A stretch of 64,000 nt of DNA from Acetoanaerobium sticklandii (GCF_000196455.1 NC_014614.1:1100001-1164000); one strand, 5' to 3'. Shown: positions 20,154 to 28,825, counted from the stretch's first letter. Made by a program: numbers and translations. The notes: a model not told the origin generated them from the sequence alone.

Positions 20154-20219
20154 ATAAGTCATAATTTAACATTAAATTAGCGATTAATTGTTAAAGCATA
20201 GAATTGAAGGAGTTTTTGT

Positions 20220-20834
20220 ATGAAAAATAAATTAGATAAAAACCTCAGAGGAATGCTTTTCTTAGGACTTACCCTTGTTATGGCATCTTCGTTTACTCAA
20301 AAAATTTATTCCTTAGGAGTGAAGGAAAAAACAAGAGAATCAGTTGCACAAGCCTTGTCTATTGCTGGAGAGAAGATTGGATATAGAAGAATAAATTTAG
20401 ATCCTAGATTAGTAGCACTTACTGGAGAAGAATTGAAATATGTAAATCTCAATATAGATATTGCTCTAAAAACTATAATAAAACCAGAACATACAGATAG
20501 AGAAAAATTAAAAGTAATTTATGATTATGTAGTAGAAAACTTAACTTATGATTATTCTACGGTTAACAATTCTGCATATCAGGCATTAAAGCAAAGAAGA
20601 ACCATGTGCGCGGGCTATTCTCAGTTGTTTTATTTGATGAGTAAAAGAGCTGGATTTGATGTAAGCTATGTAATTGGAGAAGCGGGGAACGATTTACACA
20701 TTTGGAATAAAATTAAGCTAGGTGAGGACAATTACTATATAGATACAACATGGGCGAGTAAGGATATAGCTAAAAGATACGAGTATTTTTTAATAGATGC
20801 AAATAGCCTTTCAAAAACTCACACATGGAAGTAA
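20220..20834 (+). CDS. Secreted or membrane-anchored transglutaminase-like protein
   Basis: A 204-residue protein. Residues ~10-26 are hydrophobic after a lysine-rich start, giving a signal peptide or anchor. The core has the papain-like transglutaminase triad: Cys in TMCAGYSQLFY (~130), His in LHIWNK (~160) and Asp in YYIDTTWA (~174). In bacteria such domains act as extracellular peptidases or protein cross-linkers; the substrate is unknown. It is short for the family, with only the catalytic core. AAGGAG ribosome binding site. Confidence 0.8.
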   Translation: MKNKLDKNLRGMLFLGLTLVMASSFTQKIYSLGVKEKTRESVAQALSIAGEKIGYRRINLDPRLVALTGEELKYVNLNIDIALKTIIKPEHTDREKLKVIYDYVVENLTYDYSTVNNSAYQALKQRRTMCAGYSQLFYLMSKRAGFDVSYVIGEAGNDLHIWNKIKLGEDNYYIDTTWASKDIAKRYEYFLIDANSLSKTHTWK

Positions 20835-20996
20835 AGCATATAGACAATGAGGTAGTAGGTGGATAAATACAAATTTTAAAGAAAATAAAAAATAAATAGT
20901 ATATATTAATTAAATATAGTATATATTATATATTCAAAAATATCTGAGCTTAGTGTATACTATATTATAAAATTATAGATGAAAGTAGGAATGACT
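20835..20996 (+). promoter_or_regulatory. AT-rich intergenic stretch with 13-base direct repeat
   Basis: ATAGTATATATTA occurs at 20896-20908 and 20916-20928, exactly 20 bases apart, about 60 bases before a likely -10 region (TATACT/TATATT near 20957). It may be a regulator site for the next gene, but the low complexity makes chance plausible. Confidence 0.3.
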
Positions 20997-21839
20997 ATGG
21001 TGTTGGAATGTAAACTAAAAAACAACAATCATATCACAGTGTTATTAGAAAGAGTTAACATAGATAAGTCATTAGAGAGCTTGCTTTTAGAAGAGCTTGA
21101 TATAAAAAAAGGAATGCTTATTTTTAACTCGGATTCTGCGGATAATCTTGGATATAATGAGATAGGCTTCAAAAATCCACCTATAGAAATAAGATTCATA
21201 GACAAAAAAATTGAAATAGTTGCACTTAATTATAAGGGCATGCATAAAATGGAGTTTCTATTTAACCAAATCAGCTCAAAATTTTCTTTTTTTACATTAG
21301 AAAGAAAAAAGCATAAAATTAGTTTTATTTTTCCAATAGAAATTCAAGATGATTACAAGGAAAAAAATAAAATAGCAAGAGAGATTTTAGCTTATATCAA
21401 TAGCTTAATAACGCTAGATGAATGTCCTTTTTTCAGCCTATATGGGGTAGTTGAAAACCAAATACCTATTTACAGAGGAAAGATTGAATCTAAATTTGAA
21501 TTAAATGATCATATGTACAATATGATTGCCTATATCCCAGATGAAATATATATATGCAACTCGCTTACAAAAGAAGTTGTTAGAATCAGCTATGAAATTA
21601 AACTAAAAGAAGTTTGTCATATAGATGTTCCTATGTATATAGAGGACTATAGCTTACCAGAGGTTATAAGCAAGCAGGATTTAGTAACAAAAGCAGTTTA
21701 TAAGAGCTCAAATATTTTTAATACTTTGCTAAATAATGAAAAAATAGATGGATGCTTTATAATAAACACGGGTAGAGGAGTAATAACTGGAACATCTGAC
21801 TACACTTATTTAAATACATTTTCTTTAAAAAGAACATAA
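20997..21839 (+). CDS. Orphan 280-residue protein
   Basis: Not recognised. A soluble, lysine- and isoleucine-rich protein without signal peptide, membrane segments or cysteine clusters. It ends with INTGRGVITGTSDYTYLN, which has a glycine pattern but no known motif. The start is uncertain: in-frame ATGs at 20979, 20991 and 20997; only the last has a spaced purine-rich site (AGTAGG). cobO begins 24 bases downstream and no terminator lies between, so the two are probably cotranscribed. That is the only functional hint. Confidence 0.6.
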   Translation: MVLECKLKNNNHITVLLERVNIDKSLESLLLEELDIKKGMLIFNSDSADNLGYNEIGFKNPPIEIRFIDKKIEIVALNYKGMHKMEFLFNQISSKFSFFTLERKKHKISFIFPIEIQDDYKEKNKIAREILAYINSLITLDECPFFSLYGVVENQIPIYRGKIESKFELNDHMYNMIAYIPDEIYICNSLTKEVVRISYEIKLKEVCHIDVPMYIEDYSLPEVISKQDLVTKAVYKSSNIFNTLLNNEKIDGCFIINTGRGVITGTSDYTYLNTFSLKRT

Positions 21840-21863
21840 TTATAATCAAAACAGGAGGACATA

Positions 21864-22394
21864 ATGAAAAATCAAGGCTTAATTCACGTTTATACTGGAG
21901 ATGGAAAAGGTAAGACTACTGCATCTGTTGGACTAGGTATGAGGGCGGCAGGCAGAGATTTCAAAGTTGTTATGGTTCAGTTCTTAAAATCTTCTGATAC
22001 AGGGGAGCTTAAAGTTATAGAAAAGCTTGATAATTTTGAGGTTCATAGATTTGAAAGACCAAGAGGATTTTTTTGGACTCTAAATGATAAAGAAAAGCTT
22101 GAGCTTCAAGAAGATATTGATAAAGCAATGCAGTTTGTAAAGGATAGATTGGAATCAGGAGATTGCGATTTATTGATTTTAGATGAAGTTATGGGAAGCA
22201 TAAAAAACAAGCTGATAGATGTTGATAAGCTAGTAAGTATGCTAAAAAATAGAAAGCCTCATATGGAAGTTGTACTTACAGGAAGAAATGTTCCAGCTGA
22301 AATTGTTGAGATTGCAGATTACGTTTCAGAAATAAATCCAATCAAGCATCCTTTTGAAAAAGGAATTCCAGCGAGAAGAGGAATAGAGGATTAA
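21864..22394 (+). CDS. cobO: Corrinoid adenosyltransferase (CobO/BtuR family)
   Basis: A 176-residue P-loop enzyme transferring the 5'-deoxyadenosyl group of ATP to reduced cobalt corrinoid. The ATP loop GDGKGKTT (~11-18) and LLILDEVMG (~104) are characteristic. The N-terminus starts directly at the P-loop strand, a shorter form than some homologues. It lies 3.6 kb before the cobalamin riboswitch, outside the large corrinoid operon, and no riboswitch precedes it. AGGAGG ribosome binding site. Confidence 0.93.
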   Translation: MKNQGLIHVYTGDGKGKTTASVGLGMRAAGRDFKVVMVQFLKSSDTGELKVIEKLDNFEVHRFERPRGFFWTLNDKEKLELQEDIDKAMQFVKDRLESGDCDLLILDEVMGSIKNKLIDVDKLVSMLKNRKPHMEVVLTGRNVPAEIVEIADYVSEINPIKHPFEKGIPARRGIED

Positions 22395-22429
22395 TAAAAA
22401 ATTTCAAATTTAGATTTAAATTACAAAAC

Positions 22430-22472
22430 AAGGACTATAGGGAAACGAATTTTATTTCCTTATAGTCCTTAA
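22430..22472 (+). terminator. Terminator between cobO and the convergent ohrR
   Basis: AAGGACTATAGGGAAA (22430-22445) pairs with TTTCCTTATAGTCCTT (22455-22470), nearly perfect over 16 bases. It lies between converging genes and probably works in both directions. Confidence 0.85.
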
Positions 22473-22506
22473 TTATATTTTGAAAATAGCAAAGCTTAAG
22501 TTATAT

Positions 22507-22941
22507 TTATTTACACATACCGTCAAGTAATATATCAAGATGTTTTTTCAAAGAAACTGCATTTTCTATATTTAAATTTGTTGAGCATATGATTTTATCA
22601 GGTATATCAATAACTTCTTTTTTTAAATCCAGCCCTTTTTTTGTCAAAGAAACGATTATTAGTCTTTCATCATCGCTTGAGCGTACTCTCTCAATTAAAT
22701 TCATGGCTTCTAGCTTCTTTAGCAAAGGAGTCAAGGTACCAGAATCTAAAAATAATCTTTGTCCTAATTCCTTAACAGAAATATCACTTTTTTCCCAAAG
22801 AGCAAGCAAGGTTATATATTGAGTGTAAGTCAATCCTAGTGGGTCCAGAAAAGGTTTGTATTGCTTTATTATTTCTTTGGATGCCACATATACTGCGAAG
22901 CATAGTTGATTATCTAGCTTTAATTTATCTTCAGGTTTCAT
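22507..22941 (-). CDS. ohrR: OhrR-type MarR-family peroxide sensor
   Basis: A 144-residue winged-helix repressor. The N-terminus DNQLCFAVYVASKE has the single redox cysteine (Cys14) of one-Cys OhrR, and DSGTLTPLLKKLE is the recognition helix found in Bacillus subtilis OhrR; the tyrosines after the cysteine region (YKPFLDPLGLTYTQY) are also in place. By family, oxidation of the cysteine by organic hydroperoxide releases it from DNA. It is the second gene of a gpx-ohrR operon, 18 bases after gpx, and a matching operator lies before gpx. Confidence 0.92.
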   Translation of the reverse strand: MKPEDKLKLDNQLCFAVYVASKEIIKQYKPFLDPLGLTYTQYITLLALWEKSDISVKELGQRLFLDSGTLTPLLKKLEAMNLIERVRSSDDERLIIVSLTKKGLDLKKEVIDIPDKIICSTNLNIENAVSLKKHLDILLDGMCK

Positions 22942-22959
22942 AGTAATTTTCCTTTTTTA

Positions 22960-23505
22960 TTATAATAAATTTTCTATAGTGGAAACCATATCCATAGGCT
23001 CTGTAGCAGGTTCAAATCTATTAACTACATTACCTTCTTTATCGATGATAAACTTTGTAAAGTTCCATTTTACAGCATCGCCTACAGCAAATTCAGGGAA
23101 CTTATCTTTTAGCATAGCATCTAGCATTTTGTTTGTAGGATTTGACATATCAAAACCTTTAAATGGAGCTTCAGACACTAAATATTTAAATAATGGATGA
23201 GCAAATTTCCCATTTACATCTGTTTTTTCGAATAGTGGAAAGTTAACACCGTAGTTAAGAGAACAAAAAGATTTTGTTTCTTGGTTTGTTCCAGGTTCTT
23301 GATCCATAAATTGATTACATGGGAAACCTAAAATCTCTACCCCTTTGTCCTTGTAATTATCATATAGCTTTTGCAAATCCTCGTATTGGGGAGTAAAGCC
23401 ACATTTGCTAGCCGTGTTTACAACTATAAGTACCTTACCTTTATAATCTTGAAGAGAAACTAAATTACCATCGATATCCTTAGCAGTAAAATCATAAATG
23501 TTCAT
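22960..23505 (-). CDS. Glutathione peroxidase family protein (probably thioredoxin-linked)
   Basis: A 181-residue thioredoxin-fold peroxidase. NTASKCGFTPQ (~31-41) holds the peroxidatic residue as cysteine (codon TGT, not TGA), so it is not a selenoprotein. PCNQFMDQEPG (~66-76) has the conserved glutamine partner region, and WNFTKFI the tryptophan/asparagine pair. Cysteine forms usually use thioredoxin rather than glutathione. It reduces hydroperoxides in the cytosol. First gene of the operon with ohrR; AGGAGG ribosome binding site. Confidence 0.92.
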   Translation of the reverse strand: MNIYDFTAKDIDGNLVSLQDYKGKVLIVVNTASKCGFTPQYEDLQKLYDNYKDKGVEILGFPCNQFMDQEPGTNQETKSFCSLNYGVNFPLFEKTDVNGKFAHPLFKYLVSEAPFKGFDMSNPTNKMLDAMLKDKFPEFAVGDAVKWNFTKFIIDKEGNVVNRFEPATEPMDMVSTIENLL

Positions 23506-23525
23506 AATAAATAACCTCCTAAATT

Positions 23526-23568
23526 AAATATAAATTGTTTACAATTAAATTGTACACAATTTATATTT
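23526..23568 (-). promoter_or_regulatory. OhrR operator overlapping the gpx-ohrR promoter
   Basis: Perfect 13-bp arms AAATATAAATTGT (23526-23538) and ACAATTTATATTT (23556-23568) flank TACAATTAAATTGTA (23540-23554), itself palindromic except for the centre. TACAATTAAATTGT is the known OhrR operator core of Bacillus. On the minus strand a promoter TTGACT (23572-23577), 17-base spacer, TACAAT (23549-23554) runs straight through it, so bound repressor would block RNA polymerase. Confidence 0.88.
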
Positions 23569-23584
23569 AATAGTCAAGTAGAAA

Positions 23585-24313
23585 TTATAATAAAGTGGTA
23601 ATTTGGTCAGGAGTGAAAGAATAAATTACATCCTTTCTTTCTATTATAATTTCAGCTCTTTTTCTTAAGCCTTCATCATTTTTTATATCGTTTAGTAGCT
23701 CTTTAGCTGGATTTATAGCAATAGGATAGCCTACGCGCTTTAGCATTGAAAAATCTCCATGAGTATCACCATAAGCATAGGACTTAGAAAGGTCTAAATC
23801 ATGTTTTTCAACAAAATAATCAATAGCTTTGTCTTTGCTTTTTGAGTCCCACATAGGAACTATTCTGCCAGTGAAAATATCATCCTTAAATATATACTCA
23901 GTAGCTTTGTATTCAGTTACATTGTATTTTTTTGCCATTCGTTTAACCAAGTAATCAGGGCTTCCGGAAATAAATATTACGGTATGACCACTTTCTTTAT
24001 GCCACTTTATTCTTGAACGAGTGTATCTATATACTCGTTCTGATTTCTGGTCTATTACATTTTGACTTGTAAACTCAATACTTTCTCTAGGCACTCCAGT
24101 AAGAGTATCTATATAAACTCCAGCTAGCTCAAGAAGATAATCATCATAATTACCCTGACGCTTATCCCAGTCATTGAAAGCTTCCTTTGCGTGAGCATGC
24201 CACATTAGAGGATCTATGATATCGTATTTAATCAATTTCTTAAAATGCTCCGTCATTAGAGAATCCCTGTAAAAAGTACCATCTATATCAAAAAAAGCTG
24301 CAATTTTTTTCAT
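23585..24313 (-). CDS. HAD-superfamily phosphatase (subclass IB, SerB-like)
   Basis: A 242-residue hydrolase with all HAD motifs: DIDGT (~9-13, nucleophile aspartate), ISGSPDYLVKRMA (~115, motif II), a lysine in DSKSKDKA (motif III) and GDTHGDFSML (~184, motif IV). The helical cap after motif I fits subclass IB, as in phosphoserine phosphatase and related enzymes. The substrate is unknown. Single gene, GGAGG ribosome binding site, ATG at 24313. Confidence 0.87.
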   Translation of the reverse strand: MKKIAAFFDIDGTFYRDSLMTEHFKKLIKYDIIDPLMWHAHAKEAFNDWDKRQGNYDDYLLELAGVYIDTLTGVPRESIEFTSQNVIDQKSERVYRYTRSRIKWHKESGHTVIFISGSPDYLVKRMAKKYNVTEYKATEYIFKDDIFTGRIVPMWDSKSKDKAIDYFVEKHDLDLSKSYAYGDTHGDFSMLKRVGYPIAINPAKELLNDIKNDEGLRKRAEIIIERKDVIYSFTPDQITTLL

Positions 24314-24447
24314 GCAAGCACCTCCAGAATTATAATCACTTGGCTGTTTTTAATAGTATAATAGATATATGGGTATAAAACAAAAAGTATATAAAACTAC
24401 TAAAAACTATTATACTAAGTATACCTTTAAAATGGAGGACTAAACCA

Positions 24448-25521
24448 ATGAAATTTGAATTTGCAAAGATAACCAAGTCACGCCTAATGGGGAGTCTTGG
24501 GTTACATATAAAATGGCAGGATGAAAAAGAAACACTAAATCAATTCTTCTTATTGGATGCTGAAGAAGATGGAATAGCTGATTATGTAGGACTTCGTAAT
24601 GCTAGTCTAAAGGATATATTTATTGAAGAAAATAGACTTATGGGTGGTCTGGGCTCTAGTATAATAAGAATAACAAAAAAAGAAGCGCTTAACTTACTGT
24701 ATGAATATGCAAGAATTAATATTAAAAGCTCGCTGTCTTTTCCAGGAGATTTTTTAGAATATGAATATTTATTAAAAAGAGATACTACTGTGGACGAAGA
24801 AAAACTTTTTTTCAAAACCTGCGTAGCTATATCGGAGCCTATAGAGTTTATTAATTATATGACTATGAGACTAGTAGCTAAAGATAGCAAAGCTCTAAGA
24901 TATTTTTCGTCTGAAAAAAAACCTCTTTATCCTGAGGTATCCTCAAAGGGAGCCGTGCTTTTAAAAAATACTGTTAGCAAAATGAATGATAATAGATACT
25001 ACTCAAATGCGATAATTGAAGATGCTACAGGCTACTATAAGCTTAAGCTCGGATTTACTATAATAGATGAAAATCCATTTAAGCTTAGGTCCATATTAGC
25101 AGGAGAAAAACAGCTAGTTGACAGTGAAAGTGTTAGAAAAGAGATAAGTAGACCTGAGTATATAGCTCACTATAAAATTCAAGATGAAGAGCTAGTGCAT
25201 AATTTAAAAAAGGCATATCCAACCTTATACAAAGTGCCTTTTGACAAAGGGGATATGTACACAAAGTTTAAGCCTCATAATGACCATGTTAAGGAAGAAG
25301 AATATAATATAAGCGACGATTTAGAGGCTGTTTTTTTTACGACAGAAAGCGAGCTTGTCTTTGCAGCACTTGATTCTAAAACGTATAAAGTTGGATTTAA
25401 GGTTTTAGAAACTATAGGTGGCTTAAGCTTAGTAAACGAATTTGTTTTTCCTTATCCAGTAATATATGATTATGCTGAATCAAAAGAGAGCAGGTTTTCA
25501 GAATTTTTGGCATCGATTTAG
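24448..25521 (+). CDS. Orphan 357-residue protein
   Basis: Not recognised. A soluble acidic/lysine-rich protein with no signal peptide or membrane helix. Near residues 14 and 65 two similar short pieces occur (LMGSLG and LMGGLG), suggesting a small internal repeat of the N-terminal region. A TATAAT lies at 24357-24362 and AATGGAGGAC precedes the ATG. It stands alone between the HAD gene (divergent) and the cobalamin riboswitch. Function unknown. Confidence 0.65.
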   Translation: MKFEFAKITKSRLMGSLGLHIKWQDEKETLNQFFLLDAEEDGIADYVGLRNASLKDIFIEENRLMGGLGSSIIRITKKEALNLLYEYARINIKSSLSFPGDFLEYEYLLKRDTTVDEEKLFFKTCVAISEPIEFINYMTMRLVAKDSKALRYFSSEKKPLYPEVSSKGAVLLKNTVSKMNDNRYYSNAIIEDATGYYKLKLGFTIIDENPFKLRSILAGEKQLVDSESVRKEISRPEYIAHYKIQDEELVHNLKKAYPTLYKVPFDKGDMYTKFKPHNDHVKEEEYNISDDLEAVFFTTESELVFAALDSKTYKVGFKVLETIGGLSLVNEFVFPYPVIYDYAESKESRFSEFLASI

Positions 25522-25585
25522 CAGAGGTTTAATGCAAATCCATTGCAATAACTTGTATCTAAGCTTATAAAAATTCATTATATGA

Positions 25586-25614
25586 TTGATTCTAGTTTTT
25601 CTTTATGGTATTAT
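25586..25614 (+). promoter_or_regulatory. Promoter of the cobalamin riboswitch operon
   Basis: TTGATT (25586-25591), 17-base spacer, TATTAT (25609-25614). It places the transcript start near 25621, just before the riboswitch. Confidence 0.6.
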
Positions 25615-25621
25615 AAATGAG

Positions 25622-25930
25622 TAAATAAAATAATACGATGTTCAGGTGCTAGATAGCTTAATAGGGAAATGAGGTATTCCTCTGCAGCCCCCGCTACTGT
25701 AAAAGATGACGATTTCGTTGATGCCACTGCTTTTTTTAAAAGTGGGAAGGTACGAAAGAGGTTGATTCTTAGCCAGGAGACCTGCCTGTACATGCATGAT
25801 ACTTTCGGGGAGGAAGGATTCACACATATCTAGTTTTAAATTTAATTTACTTAGATATAGCATTAATTAGTAAATGAAAATTAAGTAAAGATATAATGTT
25901 GAACCAGGCCTTAGGTCTGGTTTTTTTATT
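25622..25930 (+). promoter_or_regulatory. Cobalamin (B12) riboswitch with terminator platform
   Basis: The B12 box AGCCAGGAGACCTGCC is at 25771-25786, an almost exact family match. Upstream are the other conserved blocks, including GCAGCCCCCGCTACTGT (~25684-25700) and GCCACTGC (~25722-25729). Downstream, AACCAGGCC/GGTCTGGTT with a T run (25902-25928) is the terminator. By family, adenosylcobalamin binding turns the operon off. It controls the run of corrinoid and tetrapyrrole genes that starts at 26014. The rest of the 492-base gap before cbiA shows nothing else. Confidence 0.96.
25902..25928 (+). terminator. Riboswitch-controlled terminator
   Basis: AACCAGGCC, loop TTA, GGTCTGGTT, then seven T residues. 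It lies between the B12 box and cbiA. Confidence 0.85.
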
Positions 25931-26013
25931 GTAAATATAGCAGAACATACATGAGATATGAGCGATTTATATTGCTCTAATAGATTGAAATTTTGTGAAA
26001 TTGGGAGGAAATT

Positions 26014-27384
26014 ATGGATAGGATTATGATAGCTGCAACTCATAGTGGAGCAGGAAAAACTACAATCACAAGTGGATTGATGCGTGCGCTTAAGGATAAA
26101 GGTCTAAAAGTTCAGCCATATAAAGTAGGACCAGATTATATTGATACAAGCTACCATAAACAGGCCTCTGGATTAGATTCACATAATATAGACGAATTCA
26201 TACTTCCAAAAGATGAAATAAGAAATATTTTTGCAGCCTATGCAAAGACATCGGATATATCAATAATAGAAGGAGTAATGGGCGTATATGATGGCTATCA
26301 ATCAGACAGTGATTACTGTTCTAGTGCGTCTATGGCAAAAATTTTAAATTGCCCTGTTATTTTAGTAATAGATGCAAGGGCTATGGCAGGTTCAGCGGCT
26401 GCTTTAGTAAAAGGCTTCGTTGAGTTTGATAAAGACCTCGATATAGTGGGAGTAATTTTAAACAATGTTTCTAGCGAGAATCACTATGACATATTAAAGC
26501 AGGCAATAGAGAAAAATGTAAATGTGAAAGTATTAGGTAGGATACCTAAAAATTCAGATATATCATTACCATCTAGACATCTTGGACTAGTGATGCAATC
26601 AGAGCTGGATGATTCAGAGCAAAAATTGCAGACAATGGCAGACTTGGTTGCTACATATTTGGATTTAGATGAAATTATAAAAATAAGCAAAGCAAAATCA
26701 ACTTGGGAGTCTAAGAGAGCAATAAAAAGAAGTGATAAGAACCTAACGCTAGCTGTTGCTTTCGATAAAGCTTTCAACTTTTATTATCCAGATACGCTTA
26801 ATATATTTAAGCTTGCAGGTATAAAGCTAGAATATTTTAGCCCGATAAGTGACAGAGAGCTTCCAAAATGTGATGGAATATATTTTGGAGGAGGATATCC
26901 GGAGGTTTTTGCTAGAGAGCTATCTAATAACACTAAAATGAGAGCTAGTATTAAAGAGGCTTCTAATAATAACATGCCTATTTATGGAGAATGCGGCGGA
27001 CTTATGTATTTAGGAGATTATCTGATAGATAGTGATGGCGACAAATTTGATATGACTGGAATTCTATCTGGATACAGTAAGATGAGCGCAAAGCTCCAAA
27101 GATTCGGATACTGCCAAGGAAAACTTAATGAGCCAACCATAATAGGAGAAAAAGGGCAAATAGTAAGAGGGCATGAATTTCACCATTCAGAATTTATAAC
27201 AGATTTAGAGCCTGTATATAGTATGGAAAAAGAATTGTCAGATTATAGTATAAAAACCTGGGCAGGAGGATATAGGTACAAAAATACATTTGGAACCTAT
27301 CTTCATACTCATTTTGCTTCAGACTACAATCTTATATATAAATTTTGCTCAGCTTTGGAGGAATACAGTGAATCTAATTTATAG
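26014..27384 (+). CDS. cbiA: Cobyrinate a,c-diamide synthase
   Basis: A 456-residue glutamine-dependent amidotransferase that amidates carboxylates a and c of cobyrinate using ATP. The N-terminal dethiobiotin-synthetase-like domain has ATHSGAGKTT (7-16); the C-terminal class I glutaminase domain has the nucleophile cysteine in YGECGGLMYLG (~327) and a histidine near its end (YLHTHFAS). Length fits CbiA; a CbiP would be longer at the N-terminus and have different motifs. First gene behind the riboswitch; overlaps cbiB by 17 bases. Confidence 0.95.
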   Translation: MDRIMIAATHSGAGKTTITSGLMRALKDKGLKVQPYKVGPDYIDTSYHKQASGLDSHNIDEFILPKDEIRNIFAAYAKTSDISIIEGVMGVYDGYQSDSDYCSSASMAKILNCPVILVIDARAMAGSAAALVKGFVEFDKDLDIVGVILNNVSSENHYDILKQAIEKNVNVKVLGRIPKNSDISLPSRHLGLVMQSELDDSEQKLQTMADLVATYLDLDEIIKISKAKSTWESKRAIKRSDKNLTLAVAFDKAFNFYYPDTLNIFKLAGIKLEYFSPISDRELPKCDGIYFGGGYPEVFARELSNNTKMRASIKEASNNNMPIYGECGGLMYLGDYLIDSDGDKFDMTGILSGYSKMSAKLQRFGYCQGKLNEPTIIGEKGQIVRGHEFHHSEFITDLEPVYSMEKELSDYSIKTWAGGYRYKNTFGTYLHTHFASDYNLIYKFCSALEEYSESNL

Positions 27385-28327
27385 CATCCTAATAGCTTTT
27401 ATACTAGATTTGATATTTGGAGATCCCTACAGCTTTCCACATCCGACTAGATTTATAGGAAAATACATAAATTTTATGGAAGCCAGCCTAAGAAGGAGCT
27501 TTAAATCTCCATCTCAGCTCAAATTAGCTGGATTTATTCTAATGCTAACTACAGTTGCTTTAACTTATGCAATTACATTCTCACTTGTAAAGCTATCTTT
27601 TGGAATAAATGAGTCTGTAGGTGTATTAATAGAAGGCTTTATACTTTACACTACTTTTTCCGTTAAGTGCCTTAAAGATGAAGCCGTAAAGATATATAAA
27701 GCTTTGGAAACTGGCGATATAGAAAAATCTAGGCTAGCACTTTCTTATATAGTAGGCAGAGATACTACAAATCTAGAATTCAAGGAGATAATTAGAGCGG
27801 TAGTAGAAACTGTGGCTGAAAATACAGTAGATGGATTTCTTTCGCCACTGTTTTACGCAGCAATTGGTGGAGCGCCTCTTGCTATGGCGTACAAAGCTAT
27901 AAATACACTTGATTCTATGGTTGGGTATAAAAATGACAAGTATATAAATCTAGGTTATTTTTCTGCTAAAACAGACGATATTGCAAACTTTGTTCCAGCT
28001 AGACTCAGTACTTTATTTATGAGTATAGGAAGCTTACTAGCCGGAGAAAATGTAAAAAAAGCTTTTATTATAAGTATCAGAGATAGAAAAAATCATAAAA
28101 GTCCTAATTGTGCTTTTGCTGAAGGAGCAGTAGCTGGAGCTTTAGGAATACAGCTTGGAGGAACAAACGTATATTTCGGCCAAGAAGTATATAAGCCAAC
28201 AATAGGAGATAAATTAAGAGAGATTAATAATGGCGATATTTTGTCCACATGTAAGATTATGTATATGACAGCTACGTCTGCTGTAATTACAACTACAGCT
28301 TTATTAGCAATAAAGGAGTTTATGTAA
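27368..28327 (+). CDS. cbiB: Adenosylcobinamide-phosphate synthase (membrane)
   Basis: A 319-residue integral membrane protein that joins aminopropanol phosphate to adenosylcobyric acid. DLIFGDPYSFPHPTRFIG (~12-29), ETVAENTVDGFLSPLFYA (~140) and YKAINTLDSMVGYKN (~175) are CbiB signatures. GTG at 27368 chosen because GGAGG lies 6 bases before it and it gives the standard N-terminus; a longer ATG form from 27290 has no site. Overlaps cbiA, so translation is coupled. Confidence 0.94.
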   Translation: MNLIYSILIAFILDLIFGDPYSFPHPTRFIGKYINFMEASLRRSFKSPSQLKLAGFILMLTTVALTYAITFSLVKLSFGINESVGVLIEGFILYTTFSVKCLKDEAVKIYKALETGDIEKSRLALSYIVGRDTTNLEFKEIIRAVVETVAENTVDGFLSPLFYAAIGGAPLAMAYKAINTLDSMVGYKNDKYINLGYFSAKTDDIANFVPARLSTLFMSIGSLLAGENVKKAFIISIRDRKNHKSPNCAFAEGAVAGALGIQLGGTNVYFGQEVYKPTIGDKLREINNGDILSTCKIMYMTATSAVITTTALLAIKEFM

Positions 28328-28825
28328 ATGAAAATACCAAAGCTAAGCTTAAAATACCTTGCGTTTTTAATAGTTTCTTACTTACTTTCGTTTTTATATA
28401 TAGGAAATAGTACATTTTCATTCACAAGCTTGCCGTCTATTCTATATACATTAACAGGGTCCAATATTTCTGGTGCCAGTCTATCTTTTCTTGTATTTTT
28501 GATGACTGGAGTTTACAAAGGCTCTCCCCAAAATTTATTAGCTAGAGCAATAATTGCCGCTGGAGTAGGACTAGGAGTGTACCTATTTGGAGTAGCTAAT
28601 AAGAAATATGAAAACTCCAATTTAGCTGCTGTAGCGATAACTGTAGTACCTAGTATAATAACCTTTTTTTCAATCAGAGCGTTTTATACTTATGAAGCAG
28701 CAATGGAAATGTCAAAAACTGTTTTAATCATGCTTGCGATAAACACCTTCCTAGCTTTAATTATAGACAAGGTATCAAATATGCCAAATCAGAAGGGAGT
28801 AATAGCAAAATGGCTAAAGAGGTAA
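28328..28825 (+). CDS. Unknown four-helix membrane protein inside the corrinoid operon
   Basis: A 165-residue hydrophobic protein with about four or five membrane segments (~10-27, ~50-65, ~72-90, ~98-118, ~125-143) and a basic C-terminal tail. No recognised motif. It sits directly after the cbiB stop (ATG begins at the next base) and overlaps cobD by 16 bases, so it is a fixed part of the operon. Possible roles in corrinoid or cobalt transport, or as a partner of membrane-bound CbiB, are inferences from position only. It is not CbiM, CbiN, CbiQ or BtuC by visible pattern. Confidence 0.7.
   Translation: MKIPKLSLKYLAFLIVSYLLSFLYIGNSTFSFTSLPSILYTLTGSNISGASLSFLVFLMTGVYKGSPQNLLARAIIAAGVGLGVYLFGVANKKYENSNLAAVAITVVPSIITFFSIRAFYTYEAAMEMSKTVLIMLAINTFLALIIDKVSNMPNQKGVIAKWLKR

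Noticed and set aside
20896..20928. Tandem 13-base repeat as a definite operator
   Set aside because: The repeat is almost pure A/T and could arise by chance, so it is listed only as a weak element.
22960..23505. Possible selenocysteine glutathione peroxidase
   Set aside because: The active-site codon is TGT, and no in-frame TGA or selenocysteine insertion hairpin is needed or seen.
27290..27367. Longer N-terminus for CbiB
   Set aside because: The extra 26 residues lie within cbiA, have no ribosome binding site and are absent from the usual CbiB start; GTG at 27368 is well spaced from GGAGG.
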